From NCBI GenBank assembly GCA_019009955.1, contig CM032232.1, positions 76,583,501 through 76,647,500 on the forward strand: 64,000 nucleotides of DNA. The letters run 5' to 3'. The stretch's first letter is position 1, and every line of letters begins with the position of its first letter. The translations under genes and the position numbers were made by a program. Below the pieces are notes generated by a model that saw only the letters and a list, made by a program, of their open reading frames with translations, searched no databases and was not told where the DNA came from. This DNA comes from Riptortus pedestris (Eukaryota; Arthropoda; Insecta; Hemiptera; Alydidae). Below are positions 22,913-34,718 of the stretch, in pieces.

Positions 22913-23565
22913 TATTTTTTATTTATTTATTTATGGACATCACATCAAATGTAATTTGGCCTTTCAAAAGCCAAAAATTGTACAAAGTTTAATATCAAAA
23001 GTAAAATAGATCATATAAGAACAAGTAACAATAACAAATACCAAAAACCAATGACAATTAATAAAAGTGAAATAAATAAACATTTTATAATTGAACTTAA
23101 AAAAAAAAATTGGTGATGAGCATATTTAGTAGATGATCATTAGGAAATACTTGGCTGAAAATGGTACTTTTGCTAGTGATTTTCGTAATTTCCTCCTTCA
23201 AGGTAAACATATACATGTGTACAAACGCATCTAATACAATTAATGCATATAATTTGAATATAAATTTTTAGGTATATTTGAATGTTGTGTAGGTATGAGA
23301 ATATGTTGTTAATGTATCGACTACCTTCCGTCAAAAGTTCTTGTAGGTCGTAGGAGAAGTCCTGGTGATGTCGTTTCGGGCATTCTGTCAGTATACGTCT
23401 TATTGTCAAGGGAATGTTACAAGTAGAGCAAGTAGGTCTGCCAATCTTCGTCATTAAATATGAGTATTAATTTGGTGTGCTCTATTCTAAGTCTCGAGAG
23501 AACTACTTCTCTCCTAGAGTTTCTGAACCTTGATGACCACATGCGAAAAAGACTCATTGAACCAA
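22913..23565 (-). pseudogene. LINE 3' end: C-terminal zinc motif, 3' UTR and tail
   Basis: Reading down from 23565, a broken frame gives SRREVVLSRLRIEHT. The 93-codon frame 23173-23454 then has the zinc-binding motif CSTCNIPLTIRRILTEC and YDLQELLTEGSRYINNIFSY, paralleling the 30.1 kb LINE (YDYRNF, then LLSDNSNFIDSVIKHL). It is followed by about 250 bp of A+T-rich 3' UTR that ends near 22915 in a (TAAA)n tail, typical of 5'-truncated LINE insertions. The start codon of the listed frame is internal to the original protein. Confidence 0.75.
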
Positions 23566-24498
23566 CTTACATTGACTATTACAAAGGCTAATGAAAATTA
23601 TTATTTTGGATGTAGGTCTAATAAATGAGTAATCTACATTTCTGAATGACCAGGACTGATCGCTTTTTATAATCCAAATAAGGTATCATTAGATCATAAC
23701 TTTTTTCTGAATAGGATTTCTGGAAGCAAAGATGACTGAATATAACTTCACCATATTACAACTTGCTGAGGGTGTGGGCCTGATTCAGACTTCCTTGGAT
23801 CAAACTCCCGGATATCAGAGCTGTTATTCATAAACGTCCTAAACGCAGAACCATCAAATCTTCAGGCGTCTTCCGGATCCGCCCAAATTCGTCGTAGGGG
23901 AATTACCCGGGTGGCTAAGAACGTTTTTTTTAATCCGACGACTATATCCTAGAAGCAATTATAGCCGAAAGGACACGAGGTCCCGGCAGTGGATCTTTAA
24001 GTGTATTGTATGTAAATCTGACAGCTTTTTACACCTCGAACTTGCTCACTTTTTAATTATAACTATTACTCCCGAGATTGGTGACCACAGACTGTTTTCC
24101 GATGACGACTCTTGTCAACCCTGACAATGCTCAACGACACAGGAAGTCTGCGACAATAGCTGTCAACTGCATTCTGATTGTTAGCCGATTGACAAACCTT
24201 TTTCAATGTTAATAGCCGATTGGTAATGTCCCTTTGAAAGCCCGACTTCCCCTAAAGCTTTGGGCTTACCGTTTTGTATACGAGATGTACTGCATTTCCT
24301 ATAAATTGCTTAGCCAATATGAAGGATATAGAATGTAATAGTCTTTGGCATAAAATACGAAAATCGATAAAGCAAAGTGTTGAATACATTCATATCAATG
24401 AATGGCTTTCTGCCGAGGGCCAATAAGTATCTGAACACATTGATGAGCAGCATTGACATTTTAATTATTATTGGTGCTTATGACTATTTAATTATTGA
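23566..24498. other. Unassigned sequence, partly GC-richer
   Basis: Positions 23770-24280 are richer in G+C than the average, but all frames are short. It may be a decayed element or gene remnant; nothing recognised. Confidence 0.3.
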
Positions 24499-25202
24499 AG
24501 CTTTGTAAACTATACTCGAGGAGTGCAGATTTCCCTCGTGCAGTTTTACAGAAGATATATCTACATACTGGTCACACAACATCACCGTCAATATTAAGTG
24601 AATAAATACAAACGGTAATAAGAAATCAATTTTAACGACCTCCCGACGGGAAGCACCTGAAATATAAACAAACATGTCTATTGGAAAGAAAAACAATTAC
24701 TGAAATATATCAAAATATAAAATATTAATTTTATTGAAAACTATTTACTATATTTAGTACTGTAATTTATAATGAATCAGAATAATTTTTATTTCAATCA
24801 ATCAATTTATCTCGGTTAATATTCAAGATAGAGAATAAATGCATGTAACAATATTTATTATAGTACATTTAATTTGCAATATGATTGGTTCTATACAACT
24901 TTTCGATTCGGCGCATAGTACCGGAGATATTTTTGGAATTTTCGAAAATCCCCTCCTCAAGGTGTTCCAATTTCAGCCATTAACGAGAATCATCCTTTTT
25001 GAATAAAACAAATAAATATCGAGTCGGGTAACGCTAAAACAAAAATAGTGACCGCTAGAGGGTTAACAGACAAATAAATATATAAATATAAATAAATATA
25101 TATAATTTTGAGCACACCTCATTTTCATCATCTCGTGAGTAGGATCGATGAACACTTGAAGAAATTTGTCGAAAATCGCGTGTAAGGGAAATCTGCTAAA
25201 AG
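24499..25202 (-). mobile_element. HINE-like element, middle module type I
   Basis: The 3' tip is degraded (AAACTATACTCGAGGAGTGCAG). The middle module matches the 33.8 kb copy (CACCGTCAATATTAAGTGAA, CGACCTCCCGACGGGAAGC, AAAACTATTTACTATATTTA). Block B, a short TA/AAATA tract and block A with the end GGGAAATCTGCTAAAAG follow. The 5' palindrome has lost its outer arm. Confidence 0.82.
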
Positions 25203-26596
25203 CATCAAAAATACTCTGTGAGACCATACAAATATTTCTTTCTTGGTGTACGTCATATTATTTGATATATTAACTGAGCGTACAATATTTAACTGACGTA
25301 AAATTATTTATTTATTGGCCAATTGAGAGGAATTATCTACACGCCACTCCCCTCATCTTGCTATGGAGAGAAATAACGATCACACTAAATAAACTCATGC
25401 TCATATGTAAAATTAAGAGTAACGCCTAAACATATATGGCTAACCCGTCGTGGGGCATCTTAACACGGAAGTAAACTGAACTTTTACTATTGTGACATTC
25501 ATAAAAGAGGTACCAATAAACATTGCTTACAAAAAATTAGGTATTAGCAGATTTTTTTTTTCTTCTGAAGTGATCGCTGACACTCAGATCCACTATTTTA
25601 GTCCGTTTTCTATAAATCTATTTATTGGGCAAATAGAAGAATGTACTATTGTTCTTTTGTACGTGAAGTGATTCATCTTACAAATAAAAAACAAAGAAGA
25701 AAAATGAGAATTTTCATTTTTGAGTAATTATCCTGTCATATAGTTTTGCTGACGTCAATCCAATAATTGTATCTCTAATGAGTACGCAAAAAATCATTAA
25801 ATTTTAGATATGTCAGTAGGTCTGGAGGACCTATGCTAAATAAAATGTTTTATTCAAAGGAAGAAATTAAAAATGGTTACATTTTTGAAGCCGGGTTCAA
25901 TAAAAAGAAGAAAAAAAAACAGCTTGTAAAAGGGCTGCTATCAGAGGAAATAAATACGAGTGAACATTGTTTCCACCATGATGAATGAAACACTGATAAA
26001 ACGTTAAGAAGGGATTCACCCTTGTATCCCATAGATGAATGTGTCTGAAAAGAGTTAATAAAACAAATAGAACAAACAGTTGAGTCAATTATACAATAAA
26101 CGATTAAAGTGAACTCTTAAGACCAAAGAAAGGATCTTTAGGTCTCAAACACCTATATTTATTGTTCTTATTTTAGAATCTCAGACGTTACGCCCTCCAG
26201 GACATTAACAATTCTAAAAGCATGCAGGGTAAACATTTTTTTTTATCTCACAACCATTAAGGCAAATCATAATTCTCTTAAATACAAGAGTTCTAAGAAA
26301 CCTGATAAAATTATTCTTCTTATTTTATACTCACTAACGAGTCAACATAATAAAAATTTCCTTAATTTAGCCTTACCAAGAGGTAATTTGCCAATATCTA
26401 ATAATCTGATAGTATCTAATCTCTTAACAGGTACGTTCTATAACCATCATAAAATCCTAGACTATATATTAGGCAATTATAAATCCATAAAATTAAAAAT
26501 TAAACGGTTAATAGTTATTTAAAATTATCACAGCCAAAACATTTAAATCACTTCAGAAAAATAACTACATTTCCCCCCTAAAATATCTTTACCTTT
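25203..26596. other. Unassigned A+T-rich sequence
   Basis: No coding region or repeat family recognised. Confidence 0.35.
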
Positions 26597-26775
26597 AGGT
26601 TAATCACAAGAACGTTTTAGATGGAGTGCATCGGCAGGGTTTAGCCCGGTAGTAACTCTATAGGCACGCCCTAGGCTCTGACGCTCTGAGGATGGGAATG
26701 TAGTCCCCGAAAGCGCTCAGCGTTTCTAAGAAATAAAATTGTGAGGACCCATAAAAAAGTTCTTGTGATTAACCT
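26597..26775. mobile_element. MITE-like element with 17-bp perfect terminal inverted repeats
   Basis: AGGTTAATCACAAGAAC (26597-26613) is mirrored exactly by GTTCTTGTGATTAACCT (26759-26775). The interior is GC-richer than the surroundings and contains CTGAGGATGGGAATG and CGAAAGCGCTCAGC, which are also found in degenerate form on the minus strand at about 58900-58960. No transposase; no clear target-site duplication. Confidence 0.75.
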
Positions 26776-28146
26776 GATTCATCACTCTCACCACCAGCTA
26801 AAAATAAATATGATATTTACCTTTATTTGCCAGAATTATTTTAATTTTTTTAACACTTCAGCATACTAGGTATTTCAAATCCTTGTCAGTTTTAAAATTG
26901 CCCACATTCTCCCGGTCTTTGGAAATGTACATTGCTTCCAGAATTTTCTTCTTACTATACTTTGGTTCCTTGTGTAATACTTTCATCTTGTCAAGTCCAA
27001 AATTGTGATCCGCAACATTACAGTTAAATCTTAATTTTATCATTTTTATATTCCTTATTACTTTATTACCTACAGGTAATCGAGGCGGGTTAACTAGAGG
27101 TGATCAGCGTTTCCTAGCAAGAATAAGACCAAGGAATATACAATATTTAGCAGGCCTTCAACAAACGAAGTAATCGAAAAGAGGACTCTAATCTAACATC
27201 ATGTATTACGACCGTCGCCTTAGCAAGCAATCCAGCTGATTTAAAAACAAAAAGACTGAAACCACATCAAACCTTTTAACTGATCTATCCTTTAATGAAA
27301 ATGGACGAGTGATTTTAATATGAATGTGATTAAGTTATTCAAGAATCAAAATGTTGCCACTGTTTGAAAGTATAGATTATAAAAATAATGAATAAGGCGA
27401 ACAGAATCCTACGCAAAACATAACCTGCCGTACAAACTCAATTAGCTAAGCTTTATCAGGACTAAATGAACCCTGCATATTTTTTTTCTCTTTTTAACGT
27501 CCATTTTTTCCCCTCTGTCCATCTTTAAACCGGTCTTTTTAATTCGGTCACTCCATATGGGACTGGGTGACGTCATTCAGCTTCGTATCTCACGTTCCGA
27601 AGGTTTATTTCCTTTTATCCCTTTTTTCAGAGCCCCTTTCCGTTGGATTTTCATGATTGATGCGTTCACTGGTGGCAAACGGAGCAAGGTGTGTCCCGAC
27701 AGCTTTTCGATTTTTCAAAAGGTGAGATCATCAGCGTATATGGTTGCAATCCCAGAAGGTCCAGCTTGTGCGGCTCAAAATCATTATCGTCAATATATAT
27801 TCTAAAACATTATTGTGGTCCACAAGAATTCAAAAAATCGTAACAGTTTTCGAAACATTATCAATCAATTTTCTTTTACAAAGTGTTTAAAATATAATTG
27901 AAACATAGTCAGGATTTATTGTTTCTTAATACAAATGGAAATTTATAATTGGAGACACATAACAAATATAATTGCTATCTTTGGAATATGCTGGATGTTA
28001 GAGGAAACAATTGATAAGGATCAATAAAAAGGCCTTGCCCTCTACTATTGTTTAGTTGTTTGTTAAATATAGTTGCATTAAATTAATACCAGGTTGTATT
28101 AAATTAATTTTTGAGGGAGAGTGAGTGTGTGCTGAATTCAGTTTAA
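26776..28146. other. Unassigned A+T-rich sequence with a SINE fragment
   Basis: The fragment is at 27066-27130. An 82-codon plus-strand frame at 27557-27805 lies in a GC-richer patch and has no recognised domain. The remainder shows nothing. Confidence 0.35.
27066..27130 (-). mobile_element. SINE body fragment, degenerate
   Basis: ATCGAGGCGGGTTAACTAGAGGTGATCA and CCTAGCAAGAATAAGACCAAGG-like words correspond to the reverse of the SINE body around its TAACCACC and CCCACCCTGGCTAG segments. Confidence 0.4.
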
Positions 28147-28626
28147 GTGTGATCGTTACCAAACTTGATATTTTATACTTTTATGTAAAAAAAAAATCAA
28201 GTTCGTTAATGACTGAAATCGGGCCAGTGGGAGGGTGTGTTTAGATAAGGGGATTTCAAAACTTCGAGATATCTCCGTCCACGACGTTGTATCGGAAATT
28301 GTATAAAATCATTCTTATTGCAAAATGAATGATCTAGAAATGCTGTTCAATATATATTTTCAATATCATGAATATTAACTGAGATATTTGAATTTATGTC
28401 ACTACTCATGTCATTTCAATAATAAGATATTATATCATGAATGACTTCATTCCAAGGTTAAATACGAAATATTGTTTTCATTGAACTTTTACATTGAGAG
28501 ATAAATGAAAATACGTACTTTCGACCCTATTACTAAATACGTAAATAAGTATGTAGATGTATCTATTGTAAACCTTTACGTGGGAAATCTGCTTAGTTTA
28601 TGCAGCCCCTGAGGGAATAATTTTTC
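28147..28626 (+). mobile_element. HINE-like element, blocks B to 3' tip
   Basis: Starts in block B (GATCGTTACCAAACTTGATA, AAATCAAGTTCGTTAATGAC, GGGCCAGTGGGAGGG), passes through a type I-like module (TACGAAATATTGTTTTCATT) and ends with ACGTGGGAAATCTGCTTAG and a damaged hairpin (GCAGCCCCTGAGGG). Block A and the TA tract are missing. Confidence 0.8.
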
Positions 28627-28732
28627 TAACTGGGATTCACTCATATATATGGGGTTGCTCATAGTTTATACCACCAGGACGTAGTCGAGTTGGAAGATTA
28701 GCCGAAGCAACAGCTACGGAAATTCTCAAACA

Positions 28733-28735
<3 letters not shown>

Positions 28736-28788
<53 letters not shown>

Positions 28789-29660
28789 GAATGTTTGTCT
28801 GTATGTCCTATTTAGAATCGTAAACGGCCAAACCAAATTTTATTAAACTTGGTATGTATATTACTACTAATCCAGCTTAGGTTTTAGGCTATACTAATAT
28901 TCTCAGAGACGAACAGGAGTGGGGAGAGAGACCTACAATTAAAAATAGAGATATTTCGTTTCTTATTGGGTTTGCGGCGTATATGCATATTACAAAAGTT
29001 GTTTATTTTGTTGTTGTTCGTACTTTTTGTCGTATACAGAAGTATAAATCAATTATGCTCTAAAAACGATAGTGGCACAAAACGATTTTATATGGCACAA
29101 AAGAATCAACCGAACTTAACGATACTCCATATCTGATTTGGTATTACCACCTCTCTGATTATAAGCTATATTAAAATTTCGACATACATACAGTAGTGGG
29201 GTTCATAATGGGGGGGGGTCTGAAATATATAATCGTGATATTTCGTAACTATTCATTTTTCAGCAAACGTACATATAACAAAAGTTGTTTGTTTTGTTAT
29301 TTAATGTTAATTTTGTTATGTGCACTTTTGCCGTATAATGGAGTGTAAATGAGTTATACACGAAAAACTATAGAAGGAATCAACAATGTTATAGGGCACG
29401 AATGGCTAAATCGAAATCAACGAAACTCCGTATTTTTGACTATAAAATATATTAAAAGTTTTAGGAACTAAAAGGAGTGGGGGTGGTTAGGGAGGGATGA
29501 AATGAAAAATTCTCTTATTTCGTTTCCTATTGTTTTTTTTTCGAACGTGCACATGACGAAAGATGTTTAATTTGGTATGTACAGGAACTTCTATTACATA
29601 CATTACAATTTAGTATTTTAGTTGGTGGCACGCAGGGTATAGCTCATCTATAAAGTAAAT
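28736..29660 (+). mobile_element. Helitron-like family B copy with internal tandem repeats
   Basis: Begins with (TA)n (28740-28784), AAATGAATGTTTGTCTGTAT, then AAACGGCCAAACC. A unit of about 280 bp (start words near 28891, 29166 and 29447: CTATATTAAAAT...; later GTTGTTTATTTTGTT-type words) is repeated about three times with divergence. It ends around CACGCAGGGTATAGCT. Confidence 0.6.
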
Positions 29661-30099
29661 CCGTGCTTCACAGATATTTAAGGTACTTTAGTCTAAAAGA
29701 TATTTGTCTTTACTAGCTATATGTTCTCTAGCATAGCATCTATTTAGCGCAGCTCATACTGAACTCCCTTTAAACAGACAGATGTTTTAACAAAGAGTAG
29801 GAGAGAAGCGGTGTATTATATTTCGTCTGGTCTATCCGCTCTGTTTATACAAGGGCTGTATTCTTAAGGAAAGTCTCCCGTTTCATGCCTAGACAGGCAG
29901 CCAAGAAATCAGACAGACCTCTCCAATTTCAGGGGAACAACCTCCTTCACAATTATAGTTAGCAACCGCATCTTATACCTGTTCGCAACTCGATATTTCT
30001 CTGCTCAATATATCCCTACTGCCGGAAATAGTGAGACGCCGTTTTCAACGCCTCGTTTAATGTACATCGATAAACTCAACACATACTTTTAAAAACATT
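29661..30099. other. Unassigned sequence upstream of a LINE fragment
   Basis: Moderately A+T-rich; may include degraded LINE sequence, but no frame can be matched. Confidence 0.3.
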
Positions 30100-30660
30100 T
30101 CTTTGAAAAATCCTTTGACTATCAAAATATTTGAGGAATTTCACCGACTAGACTCTAGAAACACACACATTAGCCTTTCATGGTCACCCGGACATACAAG
30201 CATTAAGGAAAGTACAAACATCGACAGATTAGCAAAGTGTACTGTAGACAAACCAGACATTGACATAAACTTTACAGACCATCAAGAGGTATTAGCCGAA
30301 TGCACGAAGGCACTGCAACACCAGTGGTAGAAATTTTGGTATAACACCAACGACAATAAACTATGACAAATAAAACAAACAGTTAAGGAATGGCCATCAA
30401 GCAACAGGAGTACACGAAGAGAGGAACTTGTGCTGACCAGACTACGCATTGGCCATTCCTTGCTGACCCACGGACACTTAATAACAAATAAGGATACACC
30501 GACTTGTAGACATTGTAACGAAACTTTAACTCTACATCACATATTGACTGACTGTCTTCGAAGAGACAATTTAGACATTCCGTATGACTACAGGAACTTT
30601 TGAGCGATAACAGTAACTTCATTGACTCAGTCATTAAACATCTAAAAGATATTTATATAT
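30100..30660 (+). pseudogene. LINE fragment: RNase H end and C-terminal zinc motif
   Basis: Reading in one frame from about 30100: KNPLTIKIFEEFHRLDSR, then SLSWSPGHTSIKES with NIDRLAK, the C-terminal RNase H motif of jockey/I-type non-LTR elements. Two in-frame stops (TAG 30328-30330, TGA 30364-30366) interrupt it. The frame then continues with EWPSSNRSTRREELVLTRLR, IGHSLLTHGHLI and CRHCNETLTLHHILTDC, a zinc-binding motif. A frame change near 30600 gives LLSDNSNFIDSVIKHLKDI to a stop near 30676. The same family is present at 22913-23565 and 12798-13058. Reverse transcriptase is absent, so the copy is 5'-truncated or decayed. Confidence 0.85.
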
Positions 30661-31394
30661 ACCTCATAATATAATCTACAATTTCTACACACCACTCTTC
30701 ACTTATTTCCTACATTAGCAGGGTGTATTCACTTTAATTTTATTTATTCTATTTTTTGGTTTCCCCTTTCCTTTTTATTTCTTATGGTTTTCCTTCACCT
30801 TACTTTTCCCCTTCTATACTTACATTTTCATTTATATTATTTTTATAACAGTCTGATGTTTCCATATACAATATCGTTCGCTTCATATAAGACAGGTTTG
30901 CCAATAAATGGTTTCCTAACATCACCATATGCGCTATAGTATCTACACACGAGAAAAGAATAACTGATTATTAAGTTTTTATGTTACATTCTAGTCACTT
31001 TAAAACATACAAAAAAAAGTCAACAATAGCAGAAGTGGGGTTTATCACAGTACTCAACCATCAATAATATATACTTAAAACAACTAATTATTACTCATAT
31101 TACATACTTAAAATAGGTTTTCAATTAGAAATATATTTAATAGGATTCACTTACACAACTAATGAAGGTACAAAATGTAATAAAGTTATTTATCATTTTT
31201 TAACCTATACAAAAAAAATCAGGCGATAGTGCTTAAACCATGCAGATTTTCCACCAGCTGCAGATCCGGCTGAATTCATCTATTTCCATTTTGCATCTCT
31301 TAAGAAATCTTTGTAAACTAGACATGAAATTTAAACTGGATGTGAGGTTTATAAGTGGCTCAGGTGGTCTAATGTAAAAGTTGCATTAGTTGTT
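30661..31394. other. Unassigned; LINE 3' UTR probable at the start
   Basis: Pyrimidine-rich sequence at 30700-30830 follows the LINE frame and may be its 3' UTR; the tail is not clear. The remainder shows nothing recognised. Confidence 0.3.
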
Positions 31395-31700
31395 TGAAGT
31401 GGTTTACAGAAGTCTGATAACTATAAAATGCAAATACCTCGGTTAATATTAGAGATAGAAAAGACAATGGAAAAAGCAATAATCGGCGAACATTAAATAT
31501 TGGTTATCTAACATTTTACGATTCAACTCATATAACAGAGATATTTCGAGCTTTTATTTGTTATTGTTTCGTTATTTTATAGTGGGAGTAAAATGGAGAT
31601 ATGATTTGGTATTAATAATTTACTCCTCCTCTAAAGACCCATTCCACTTGGACCCATGAACGAGCGAGATTTTTATATTTACACGTGAGGTTTAAGAAAA
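31395..31700 (-). mobile_element. Degenerate HINE-like block B
   Basis: AATGCAAATACCTCGGTTAA, ATTAGAGATAGAAAAG, ACGATTCAACTCATATAACA, GAGATATTTCGAGC and CCTCCTCTAAAGACCC follow the order of block B on the minus strand, with an insertion near 31555-31625. Confidence 0.6.
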
Positions 31701-33104
31701 TATTGCTAACATTAGAGAGCAAAAGCCCGGGAGGACATACACATAAGCATGTTCATTTTTATATGAACGGGCATAATCATCGTTGATAACAATTGATTTT
31801 TATAGATTTGTTTTAATTTGGATAATGATTTATTTAATCGTAATCTGCTAAATCAACATGAATTACTTCATCCTCCGACTCCCTGTCCGTGGGACCTCTA
31901 ACTGAAATATATATCATTGATTAGTACCTACATATTTTTAATTTTTGTATTCTGATACATTGCTTTCGATTACATATTTGCGTCTTCTAATTTCTTTTCA
32001 AGTTATTTCGCTTAGATTCTCACAACATTTGTTGTCTGTTAACTTGATCAATACAGTATCGTATTGAACTGGTTAGGCAGATTTAGATGTGTTCAGGTTA
32101 TACAATGTGGGAAATGATAGATCTTGGTAGAGTTGAGTAAAGCACTTCATCTGTATCCTGCGGTGTATATTTTCACCGTAGACAGTTTCAAAAGTTCATA
32201 TTTATTAATTTTCCATTGGTTCCACTCCAACTGGCCATTGGTTGAACATATTAGTCTATCTCCAGAAAAAATATTCTACAATGATAGAGTGGTTATAAAC
32301 AGTACTCAAGTGGTTGATTACATGTAGGTATTTTATTCAGGTGATTCAGTAAACTGATTTCTTTGGAATTAGAAACATTGTTGCTCTGTTGAAACTTATG
32401 ACATCACCAAGTTTCCATCAGTCCTTGAGGTATTCCTCTGTGGTAGGTGAAAAACATATCCAAGAGTCTTGCGTAAAACTGTGCCCAGAAGAAACTAATG
32501 ATAGCCTAGGGGGGAAGAAGATTGGTTGCCACGGGTAACCAGATGTAAATCCAATGTTAATGAGAGTGTTTGGAAGGGTCTAATTGCTCCACAATTACCC
32601 ATGCTAATCGTTGTAAAGGCACCTTGATTGACATCTCACTCGACAACTACTGCCTCCGAGCTCATCTCCCGCCTAAACCAAACAAAGGATCGTTGGCGAC
32701 AGACAACTGTCATCCTTTGGGCGGGAACGCTTGTTGACATTCCGTGGTATCCTATTTGCAATTATTAGACTAACTGTACAAACAAAATTACTACCTGGGA
32801 TTGTTTGTGATTTCTTCCATAACCTATACAGCTTGCCCGCGAGCTTAGGTGTGATTAAATTTGCAATAATTTAAATGAAAATTAAATACGATAATGCCAA
32901 ACAATCTTAATGTTTATAAGCAATTTAATGAAAAGAGAAAAGAAAATGGTAAATAAACAAAATAAACTAAAATCAAATAAAAAATAAAGGAATAATATAA
33001 GAAAAAATAATTCTAGTGAGAGTCAAAAAAAAAAACAAAAAAAAAACATGAACGATAATTTTAGATTTATTGTACATATATACCTTGAGTTATATCCTGT
33101 ATAT

Positions 33105-33109
<5 letters not shown>
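31701..33109. other. Unassigned sequence with a GC-richer, motif-bearing patch
   Basis: Positions 32500-32760 stand out: an X-box-like palindrome (32524-32540), a hairpin AAAGGAT...GACAG-ACAA-CTGTC-ATCCTTT (32683-32718) and GGGCGGGAACG. It could be an old promoter or conserved non-coding block. The remainder is A+T-rich. Confidence 0.3.
32524..32540. promoter_or_regulatory. X-box-like palindrome (RFX-type site)
   Basis: GGTTGCC-ACG-GGTAACC fits the RFX X-box consensus RYYNYY-N(1-3)-RRNRAC in both halves. No gene start is visible nearby, so function is unproven. Confidence 0.35.

Positions 33110-33194
<85 letters not shown>
33110..33194. repeat. Compound palindromic microsatellite (TC)n(TA)n(GA)n
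   Basis: A TC tract, then a TA tract, then a GA tract: the whole is its own reverse complement and can form a long cruciform. Confidence 0.95.
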
Positions 33195-33199
<5 letters not shown>

Positions 33200-33774
33200 A
33201 GTTCCTTGTCTATTACGAATATCTGCTTTGTTGTAAGAGATTATTTGAGTTTAGACGTGACATATAGACCCTTCGATCAGGTAAAGGCATTAAACATAAC
33301 TAAACTGGACTAAATGTTTGATGATTGGCTGGTGAATTGACGGTATCATTCATTGTGTTACGAAATGAAACATGGCTTGTCGTTACATTACGATTCGCTG
33401 ATAGTTCTAACTATAGAGCTTGCAGCGAGATAACTGCACTGTCTCTGCTAAATATGATAGATTTATCTCATTAACATTCTAGTATGGCGTATATACAACA
33501 TTTATTCATTTATATGGGCATTATTTAACAGAAGCGATTTAAAAATAAAAACTCACTTATTCTCCTTTATATTTAAGATTTTTTTTTTTAGATCCAGTTT
33601 TGGCAAAACATTTTTATAGTTTTGGCATCTATATATGGAAATATGGGTTATGGCCAGCGATAAAATACGTAAATCTCTCAATCACCTTAAGCCAGGCCAC
33701 ACTTATCTGTTAATACTATAACATACGCCAAAACGGTTTATTACGGACAGGTTAATAGGCAAGCAATGTAGTGA
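33195..33774. other. Unassigned A+T-rich sequence
   Basis: Nothing recognised. Confidence 0.3.
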
Positions 33775-33886
33775 AATAAGGGAAATCTCAATAGCTGATT
33801 GAGATCGTACACATTACGCGATTTTTGAAAAATGTCTTCAAATGTCCATCAATGATGATCAAAAGATGACGAAAATGAGGTCCGTT

Positions 33887-33957
<71 letters not shown>

Positions 33958-34718
33958 TGTTAACACTCTAGCGGTCGCAATTTTTGTTTAATCGTCACCA
34001 AATTTAGTCATTTTATATAAAAAGAAAGATCAAGTTCGTTAACAGCTGAAATCGGACTAGTGGGAGGGTGGGGGGTTACAGAGGAGAATTTCGAAAATTC
34101 AAAATATCTCCGTTACTGTACGTCGGATCGAAAAATTGTATAAAACCAATCTTATTCCAAATTACATTCACTATAGATATTGTTATATACATGTATTCTC
34201 TATCTTGAATAGTAACCGAGATATTTGCACTTTCAGCCTTCAGCAAACGCCAACTTCTACTCATGTTACATAAACAATACTCGGTCATGTAATAAATCAC
34301 ACTATTCGAAGCTTAAATACCAAATATTGTTTTCAAGAGACATTTATTATATGAGATACATGTAAATATGTTATGGTTACCCCTTCTTATGATTTTGGAC
34401 TACTTAAATTAGCTTGATTGAGATAAATATTATTCGGATTCGTTATAAATTACAGTACTAGATATAGTAAATAGTTTTCAATCAAATTAATACGTTATAT
34501 TCAGATATATTACAGTAATTGTTTTTCTTTCCTGTAAGTTGGCAGAACTGTTTGTTTACATTTCAGATGCTTTCCGTCGGAAGGTTTCTTATTATCGTTT
34601 GTATATATTCACTTAATATTCACGGTGGTGTTGGGTTTCAGGTATGTATATTCATCTACCGTAAAACTTCGCGTGGGAAATCTGCTTAGTTTACGCAGCC
34701 CCTGCGTGACGGACTTTT
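33775..34718 (+). mobile_element. HINE-like element, longest copy, middle module type I
   Basis: About 940 bp: a worn 5' tip (GGGAAATCTCAATAGCTGAT), block A (TTCAAATGTCCATCAATG), (TA)n at 33890-33954, block B (CTGTTAACACTCTAGCGGTC; G run; TCTCCGTTACTGTACGTCGG; ATTCTCTATCTTGAATAG), the type I module (CCAACTTCTACTCATGTTAC to TGTATATATTCACTTAATAT) and the 3' tip with perfect hairpin and CGGACTTTT. It is the best reference copy for the module order. No protein-coding capacity. Confidence 0.9.

Noticed and set aside
26680..26760. Hammerhead-ribozyme-like core (CTGANGA...GAAA), also at 58900-58960 and near 62576-62608 on the minus strand
   Set aside because: An extra T follows CTGANGA, and stems I and III with a cleavage site cannot be formed; treated as a shared sequence motif only.
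27568..27575. Perfect CRE site TGACGTCA
   Set aside because: An 8-bp motif is expected by chance in 64 kb and no promoter is visible beside it.
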